Of a stretch of DNA of 64,000 bases, positions 58,261 to 64,000 are shown in pieces (the first letter of the stretch is position 1; each line of letters starts with the position of its first letter). Origin of the DNA: Lateolabrax maculatus (lineage: Eukaryota; Chordata; Actinopteri; Acropomatiformes; Lateolabracidae); the NCBI GenBank assembly GCA_031216445.1, contig CM062214.1:28872501-28936500 (forward strand). The letters run 5' to 3'. The notes beneath the pieces were generated by a model that saw only the letters and a list, made by a program, of their open reading frames with translations, had not been told where the DNA came from and did not search any database. Made by a program: the position numbers and the translations under genes.

Positions 58261-60325
58261 ACAGCGTCTGTCTCCAGACTGTGAGGACCAGATCCGGGTA
58301 ATCTTGCAGGAGTCGGCTCTGGACTACAGACTGGACCCTCAGCTGCAGATCCACTGCACACAAGAGGTTCACTCACTTATGCTTCTTGTTTCTCTATGTT
58401 GCCCAGGTGTCACCATCACATCATGGAGGATAGTGAATATTATAAATATGAGCTGTATTATGGGATGTTGATGTGCACATTAATCCATGTGGTGGAGCTT
58501 TAAACAGCTGAGGCCACTCAAGTGTGATTGATACAAGATGTCCTCTGGCTGCAGGGACAAAGCTGAATGAATGAAACCTTTAGTAACTGTTGCGAGGTAT
58601 TGAACTCTGCAGGCGATGCTCGGGGCTCAGCACAGACACATGCTCATGGCGCTGTGTGTTTCAGATATCCAGACTGTGTCCGGAGGAGGCAGCAGCTCAG
58701 GAGCAGACGGGGCAGGTGGAGGAGTGTCTGAAGGTCAACCTGCTGAAGATCAAACAGGAAGGATGTAAGAAGGTAACTCGCTGCTGCCTTCACTGACCAC
58801 CGAGGGGAACGGAGGTCAAGCGTCCTCATACTCAGTCTGTACACGCACCACTTTATCTTCAGGTTATCAGTGAACACCCTCCGCTGGCAGCAACAGAAAG
58901 CTTCATGATGAAGAATAATAGAATAATTCATAATAATAATGAGCAGTTTACGTAGAACAGGACAAAATATCTCTAGACTTTCAGTATCAATCATGTGCTT
59001 TTTTCGTGACTTTGACAAATGAAACCTTCCCCTTCTTTTTCTCCTCATCCTCCTTGTGTTCCTCCTATACCTCCTGCTTCCTTTTGTCTCCACCTCCTCT
59101 TTATCCTCTGCCACGTCCTCTTTTTCCTACTCTTATTTACCCTCTTTCAATATTTCCATCTTCTCTTTCTCTTGTCGTCTCCTCCTCCTCCTGCAGGAGG
59201 TGTTGAACATGCTGAAGGAGAGTAAGGCGGACATCTTCGTTGACCCCGTCCTCCACACGGCTTGTGCTCTGGACATCAAACACCAGTGTGCAGCCATCCC
59301 ACCTGGCAAAGGCCGCCGTGAGTCCACAAACAGACACAGTAAAAACGTTCTGATCAGTCAGACCTAATTTTATCAGAAGAATCTAAAGCTGCAGATTTAA
59401 AATGGAAAACAGTTTGGTCAAAGTACATTTGAATGAATTCAGGAACTTTTTTTTAGTTCTTTTGAATTGTGATGAATCTACACATTTAATTTAATTACAT
59501 TTTCATTTCTATCTTTAACTCCTGAGAAGTAATCTTTCAGTCAGAAAGATTGTCTCATTACAAAATCTAAAGGCCAGTTTTGCTATTTAGATTTTAGTTG
59601 AGCATCAGTGTTAAAACAAAGATACGATGATGAGATTAGAAACGATATTAAAAGACTAAAGCTTCTATAATGCAGTTCCAAACCCAAGAGATAACAAGTT
59701 AATGTGATCTGTTGTGTTGTTTCCTCAGAGATGTCGTGCCTGATGGAGGCGCTGCAGGACAAACGTGTTCGTCTGCAACCGGAGTGTAAGAAGAGACTTC
59801 AGGATCGCATCGACATGTGGAGCTACGCCGCCAAGGTGCGACCTGTTCACCCTGTGAGACGCACTGAGCTCTTACCACAGAACTAACACAAATGGCAACT
59901 TTCTCTATGAAGTTCTGCATGAGACCCTCCAACTGAGCACAGGCATAAAATCCAGTTTAAAGTGTTTTTTAATTCTAAAAAAGGTCCTTTTATTTTGAAA
60001 TAAAATTATTAAAATCTGGTTCAAAGAGCTTTTATTTTGAAATTGAGTTAACAAGTTGTATGAAATCTGCTTAAAGTGGCTTTTATTTTGGAATTCATTA
60101 AATGAGCTGCATAGAATAGTGAGCCCAGGTCACTGTTCTGTCCTCACTTCCTGTCAGGTGGCTCCTGCTGAGGGCTTCTCGGACCTGGCCATGCAGGTGA
60201 TGACCTCACCGTCCAAGAACTATATCCTGACTATGATTGGTGCAGGCGTGGCGCTGCTCTTCCTGACCGGGCTGCTCTGCGGCAGATTCACCAAACGCGT
60301 CACTCAGGAGCTGAAGGACAGGTAG
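39565..60325 (+). CDS. glg1: Golgi apparatus protein 1 (GLG1 / ESL-1 / CFR-1), complete
   Basis: Type I Golgi membrane protein made of tandem Cys-rich repeats; it binds FGFs and E-selectin and modulates TGF-beta maturation. Twenty-five exons: 39565-39897, 45649-45678, 45945-46031, 46335-46550, 48716-48919, 49362-49433, 49536-49722, 50055-50269, 50513-50634, 50799-50900, 51079-51232, 52634-52858, 53026-53088, 53283-53396, 53634-53722, 54622-54739, 55241-55333, 55716-55853, 56808-56931, 57108-57250, 58265-58366, 58665-58772, 59197-59317, 59729-59835, 60158-60325. All phases join; 1144 aa (human about 1180). Signal peptide residues 1-30, then a Gly/Pro/Ala-rich linker without the human poly-Gln. 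Cys-rich repeats carry signatures such as LVDHRGNISDYQCNQYI and AELSSDDFHLDRYLYFACR. One membrane segment follows (YILTMIGAGVALLFLTGLL), with the tail RFTKRVTQELKDR. Exon 21 uses a weak donor (GAG|GTTCAC). Confidence 0.95.
40443..41047 (+). repeat. 0.6-kb minisatellite GGTGCTCCT / GGTGCCGGGGCTCCT
   Basis: Mosaic of a 9-bp (GGTGCTCCT) and a 15-bp (GGTGCCGGGGCTCCT or GGTGCCAGGGCTCCT) unit, with a 7-bp variant GGCTCCT that shifts frame. In one frame it spells collagen-like Gly-Ala-Pro triplets, but it is intronic and the 7-bp units break the frame. Confidence 0.95.
41873..42078 (+). repeat. 28-bp minisatellite in glg1 intron 1
   Basis: About seven near-identical copies of CTGGAGCCGGTGGTCACTGG followed by TCTCAGAC. 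Confidence 0.95.
45258..45341 (+). repeat. (GT)n microsatellite
   Basis: About 40 pure GT units in glg1 intron 1, 0.3 kb before exon 2. Confidence 0.98.
46551..48715 (+). other. glg1 intron 4 (2.2 kb)
   Basis: No exon is recognised. Contains the TTAA-flanked MITE at 47900-48116. A 160-codon minus-strand frame at 47317-47799 has no recognisable protein features. Confidence 0.5.
47900..48116. mobile_element. piggyBac-type MITE with TTAA target-site duplication
   Basis: The element starts CCCTTGTGTTGTCCTCTGGG and ends with its inverse, CCCAGAGGACAACACAAGGG. Terminal inverted repeats are about 30 bp with one mismatch in the first 27. It is 217 bp long with no coding capacity and is flanked by TTAA on both sides (47896-47899 and 48117-48120). 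A TTAA duplication and CCC start are piggyBac hallmarks. Confidence 0.9.
51233..52633 (+). other. glg1 intron 11 (1.4 kb)
   Basis: Contains a (GAT)n run at 51823-51874 and, at about 52095-52450, sequence that resembles dispersed fish repeats (AGTGATACTCCACCCAAATA at the start). No exon is seen. Confidence 0.5.
53723..54621 (+). other. glg1 intron 15 (0.9 kb)
   Basis: No exon or named element seen; AT-rich with a T-run near 54095. In the following intron (54740-55240) the stretch from about 54880 (CACTATATTGTCAGAAGTAA then GTGGACGCC) resembles the terminus of a Tc1/mariner-like fish MITE. Confidence 0.4.
55337..55502 (+). repeat. CACTCACGCA microsatellite in glg1 intron 17
   Basis: (CACACTCACGCACACTCT)n followed by pure (CA)n, beginning a few bases after the exon 17 donor. 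Confidence 0.95.
55842..56303 (+). repeat. Minisatellite that duplicates the glg1 exon 18 end and its splice donor
   Basis: Unit: CACATGATCAGGGTAGGCCA followed by GTACCACCAGTACCACCAGTAC, basically 42 bp. The first CACATGATCAGG is the last 12 coding bases of exon 18 (HMIR) and GTAGGC is its donor. Eleven ATGATCAGG|GT(A/G)GGC junctions are present (the authentic one plus ten). Unit lengths are 33 to 51 bp, all multiples of three, and the frame stays open to a TAG at 56310-56312. Reading through gives repeated VGQYHQYHQYHMIR. Confidence 0.95.
56361..56800 (+). repeat. 40-bp minisatellite abutting the exon 19 acceptor
   Basis: Eleven copies of TGTCAGTGTGTAGTTGTCAG followed by TGTG(C/T)AACAGTGCTGTTGTG. 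The last unit runs directly into the acceptor TGTCCAG|CGG at 56807. The intron therefore consists almost entirely of two tandem arrays. Confidence 0.95.
56932..57107 (+). repeat. glg1 intron 19: (CA)27 at donor and (GT)29 at acceptor
   Basis: A 176-bp intron. The donor GTACACAC continues as pure CA to 56987, then 58 bp of unique sequence, then pure GT from 57046 to 57104 and GCAG. The two runs are complementary in the transcript. Confidence 0.95.
57331..57575 (+). repeat. TATAGA-type microsatellite in glg1 intron 20
   Basis: (TATAGA/TATA)n low-complexity stretch, about 245 bp. Frames through it on the minus strand (Ile/Tyr/Ser-rich) are artefacts. Confidence 0.95.
57600..57785 (+). mobile_element. 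Retroelement 3' end with (ATCT)n tail
   Basis: TTTCCCTTTGGGATGAATAAAGTA followed by ATCTATCTATCT is the typical 3' end of fish non-LTR elements and their derivatives; the body upstream is T-rich and not recognisable. The family is not assigned. Confidence 0.5.
58213..58259 (+). repeat. (GT)n before glg1 exon 21
   Basis: About 22 GT units, then GAGACAG, the acceptor of exon 21. No pyrimidine tract intervenes. Confidence 0.95.
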
Positions 60326-62885
60326 ACCCCGCCCTCTCTGGGGTCAGGACACACCCACAGGAGAAACGACCGCCTCTGGAAAGAACCCCCCCCATTTACC
60401 CCCACCCACCCCCCCACCCACCTCCACCGGCCTTCCTCGATCGCCACTTCACTTCTCTTCACCCCACTTTGTTTACTTTTACTCTTCTTCCTTCACTGGA
60501 ATGACTTTACCCACAATCCTGCAGGCCAAAGTGGGCTTGATCAGTGACCCTGCTGTTCCTCGACATGAGCTCCGCCCACTCTCCAGGAGGAGGCCACGCC
60601 CACTGCCACTTCCTCTTCTTCGTTTTTTTTTCTTCTTCTCTACCTGAGCTTCAATATAAAGTGCCGGGTCCTCCTGCAGTTTAAACCGGCACTCCTGATG
60701 CAGTGTTGTTCCACTTTTACCCCTTTCCCCTATGCTGTGGGGTGGGGGGTGAGGTGGGTGAGGGGTTGTAAGGATGTGGGGGGGTCAGAGGTAAAGTTAT
60801 GGGGCGAGGGAGGTGATTGACATCATATTAAGTGTAAATGTGTAGAAAGTGGGATGGGAAATGCTCACGTATAGAGCGGCTTAATGACTCCAGTGTTTTA
60901 ATGACTTCTGTGTGTCTGTGAGTGAGTGTGTGTGAGTGAGTGTGTGAGTGAGTGTGTGAGTGAGTGTGTGAGTGTGTGAGTGTGTGAGTGAGTGTGTGAG
61001 TGAGTGAGTGAGTGAGTGAGTGTGTGAATGAACGTCTTTTACCACCATCTTGTTCTAGTTTGTCCTCCTGTCAACGGGTTTTCGGGGAGTTTGGCTCTGG
61101 ATATTTCTTCTTTTTCTGTTTTTTTTTGCTGATGTGTGTGTGTTAGATTTTATCGCCATGGGACTGCCAAGCGGGCTGTGCCAACTAGCCGGCCCTCCAC
61201 CGAGCCAGGGGGGGGGGCTTGCTCGAAGCTCTTCCTACACCAGGAACTGTTTGCGGTTGTTTTTATTTTTTTTTTCCTCTCCAAGCAGCAGACCAGCACC
61301 CTCTGCTCTCCTCTAATGCAGTCCGATTCTTTTTTTAGATAGTTTTCTGTTTTCCCAGCCCAACCTGTGCCATAAATGCACCACTTCCACCCGCTGCTCC
61401 CGCTTTCAGCGCTCCAGCAGCCTGTTCGGACGATTGTTTGGTGTCGCGCTCGCAGTCTGGAGGCGCTGTGACTGGTTCCAGGAGTGACCCGGTCTGGTCC
61501 CAGACCAGGTCTGGACCCGGACCCGGTCTGGTCCTGGACCCAGGAGCAGTCAGACAGGGTGAACTGGCTCTTTTTGTTTTTTCAGTCATGGACTCGGAGT
61601 GGCTGTTGGTTCAGAGGAGCGGACCGATACAGGAAGAACCCCGAATAAAGAAAAGAACAGATTCTAGATGATTAGATGTGAACATTAGTTTGAAGATGAG
61701 ACTGGAATCATTGCACAGTTTTCCTTCTTTTTTTTTATATCTATAAATATATATATATTGTTTGGTCATAGCCTTATTTATTTGTTTACTAATGTTTTTT
61801 GTTTCTTTTTTTCTATGATTTGAATGTCTGAATCTCTGGTTGCCTTTTTCTCCAGCAAGCGAGCGTTCCTCCTTCGTGCGGGGGGGCGGGGCAATGTTTG
61901 GCCTCCGGCCAGCTGGCTGATTCTCGTGTACGTCAGCGAACGCCTCTCTGGTTGTAGAGTGATGATGATGAAGACGGGTTCAACGTGGCGTCCTGAACCT
62001 GAGACTTAATGTGACGATACTTTGACCACTGGTGCTCACACGCCATTAAAACAGCTGATGATTTCCAGTATTGATTAATCTGCCAACTCTTCTCTCGATC
62101 GTTCATCCAGTAAAACATCCGAAAAGGAAGCGAATTCTCGCCTGCCGTTTTTAATAAATGACTAGATGATTATTAGCCTTTCAATCGACTGATTGACTGA
62201 CTAACGGCTGCAGACTGAAGAAGTAAAGATGTTTGTGGCGTGAAAGCGGACTACCGTTACCATGGTAACACGTAAGCGTGTGATTATACGGACATTATTA
62301 TTTCTTGTGGACGATCTGATTGGAGCTGAAAAGAAAAACCTCAACTTAGACACAAGAAAGTAAAAGACGCTCAATGGTCCACTTACTGGCATTTAGCTGC
62401 CATTTAGCTCGCCGTCATGAGGTCGAACTCGAACCGTCGTCTCCGAGTCGGACGCTGCGTGTCTGTGTGTTCCTGCGTGCCGATGCTGAACCGCAGCCCG
62501 GAACTCTTCAGGTGGTTCTGACGCTCGCTGTGACGCTGCCTCCCTGTTTGTAAATGAGACGTCCTGATTGGCTGAACTGCCTTCATTTTTGTTCCCATCT
62601 GACGTCGGTTTTATCAAAGCGTGCCTACTCGCCGTCCCGCTGCACAGAGCATCCCAGAAGCCGCTGCAGCGCCCAGCAGAGGAGTGCGAGTGCATCTGTG
62701 CGTGTGCGTGTTCTCCAGTCGGTTCCCCGCCGTTCTCGTCGGCCCGCGACGACGAGAACGGTTTGCGTTGAGTTTGTGATGAAGATGTTTGTGTCTACTC
62801 ATCATCTGCTTCAGTCTCTTTCTGTTGTTCTGTACAGATGAAAGTTTGTTAATAATAATAATAATAAAGTCTGCAAGGTTTCTAT
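60326..62885 (+). other. glg1 3' UTR
   Basis: About 2.5 kb from the stop to an AATAAA at 62863-62868, with an alternative AATAAA near 61644. Includes G-rich stretches (60733-60790) and a (TGAG/TGTG)n run at 60919-61024. Open frames on both strands here lack protein-like features. UTR extent is inferred. Confidence 0.55.
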
Positions 62886-63509
62886 TCTGTCGTTGTTCCT
62901 TTCTTTGAGCACTGAAGGCGTCTGGAAAAGTCTTTAAACATGAAGCATCTGATCGTCAGCAGGAGCCAATCAGCTGCAGTTGACAGCCACAGACAGGAAG
63001 TGGGACCATACTGAGGGACGGACCAACGTGTTGATGGTTAGAGTGAACAGGAAGTGAAGGGAGGACTGTGCCCACTGACCTGTGTCCAGTCTTATGTCAC
63101 TAATAGAAATGGGTCGTGTGTTGTGATGAAGCAGAATGATCCTTTTAAAAAGAGTTATCTGATTCAGCACAGACACATTGTTCAAACAGACCGTCTGTCT
63201 CTGGTGGATTCATCAACTGTAACCATGGAAACCCTCTTCCTGTTTCCTCTGACACAGCTTTGAGCATCACGTTCAGGAAGGAAAACCATCCAGTGCCCAG
63301 GTCATCATCAGTCTCAGGTCTGCTTTCATTTCTAAGTCCAGTCAATCAATATTTTTATTACATGATGCTGATGATACTTTGAGAAGTAAAACAAAAGATT
63401 TTCTGATTTTCATCATCAGAGTTGGTCTGTTAAACATCTTACGTCTCGTTTTAAACACTTAACGATGATATGAACCTTTTAAAAGCTGGAACCAGAGAAT
63501 GTTTCTTTG
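62886..63509. other. Intergenic region after glg1
   Basis: No exon or named repeat recognised. Confidence 0.4.
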
Positions 63510-63835
63510 CTTTATAGACCATTTAAAGACCACGTCCCAACTAGGCCACTTAAAGAAATTCTAACCTTAGTTAGCACTTCTTTACTGGACATGATCGATC
63601 TGTCTTTATCAACAGGCTATGTACCACAGTCCTTTAAAGTAGCTGTAATTAAACCTCTTCTTAAAAAGCCTACGCTTTTATTCACCTTTTATATATGCTT
63701 CCTTTAGGCAATATTATTAGAAAACACTCCATAATACACAATTATATTTATCAATTATCAATCTGGACCTGCTCTGTGTGAAAACTGCCATGAGATAAGT
63801 TCTGCTGTGATCTGGAAAATCTAGAAATAAAAGTC
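63510..63835 (+). mobile_element. Internally deleted L2 LINE remnant
   Basis: Reads LVSTSLLDMIDLSLSTGYVP then QSFKVAVIKPLLKKPTL, nearly identical to the L2 copy at 13204. It then jumps to the part reading LFTFY and GNIIRKHSI (440 bp missing), and after a second deletion to the 3' end (GACCTGCTCTGTGTGAAAAC, AATAAA). The catalytic YADD region is gone, so it is a non-functional fragment. Poor matches flank it on both sides. Confidence 0.8.
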
Positions 63836-64000
63836 CATTCATAACCTCATTTTTATTTCAAGTTTTATCTGAAGATTTGGGGCATTTCTACAAGTACTCA
63901 TACATAAATATTCATGTGTATTTTCGACAAATATAAATCCTCACACGTGAACGTTTATAGTGAACAGAGCTGCCGTCAGTCTGGATCTCACGTATGAGTT
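63836..64000. other. Window end, no feature seen
   Basis: AT-rich sequence without recognisable features. Confidence 0.4.

Noticed and set aside
61134..62805. Short frames after glg1
   Set aside because: They lie in the probable 3' UTR and have no conserved features.
1..64000. tRNA, rRNA, CRISPR arrays, bacterial operon signals
   Set aside because: None recognised by eye; direct repeats here are eukaryotic mini- and microsatellites without unique spacers.

Overview
The window is a piece of a teleost fish genome. The genes have split exons with GT/AG introns, there are L2/Maui-type and piggyBac-type elements, the tandem-repeat load is very high, and the gene order matches vertebrate chromosome-16q synteny. 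Exon calls were made by eye from reading frame, splice-site phase and remembered family sequences; nothing was computed or searched.

Layout, left to right. 355-2498 (+): 3' exons of zdhhc7, a Golgi palmitoyltransferase. 4473-5994 and 9383-11931 (+): two tandem tmed6 genes (p24/GOLD cargo receptors), separated by a 1.7-kb minisatellite and an orphan exon-like ORF. 13204-15612: an L2-clade LINE with an open reverse-transcriptase frame. 15800-28213: a three-gene cluster built on the MLKL N-terminal four-helix-bundle (4HB) domain. It holds a 4HB + Pro-rich protein (+), a 4HB + 24-heptad protein (-), and full-length mlkl with 4HB, brace and pseudokinase (+). 30450-36215 (+): rfwd3, a RING/WD40 E3 ligase, with a GC- and minisatellite-rich 5' region. 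39565-60325 (+): glg1, a Golgi cysteine-rich protein, apparently complete in 25 coding exons, with a long 3' UTR. The window ends in a deleted L2 remnant.

From memory, human 16q23 carries GLG1, RFWD3 and MLKL adjacent and on the same strand. The order mlkl -> rfwd3 -> glg1 in transcriptional direction is the same here; the two extra 4HB genes and the tmed6 pair lie upstream.

The most interesting signals are these. (1) The 4HB/MLKL cluster: all three genes have a 3' splice site exactly 6 nt before the ATG, and two have an ISRE-type motif in or near a similar untranslated first exon, which suggests a duplicated, interferon-linked necroptosis locus. (2) A minisatellite in glg1 has amplified an exon end with its 5' splice site about 11 times in frame. 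(3) Some introns have CA repeats at the donor end and GT repeats at the acceptor end, able to pair in RNA. (4) A large array of MITF/E-box-like palindromes lies behind tmed6.
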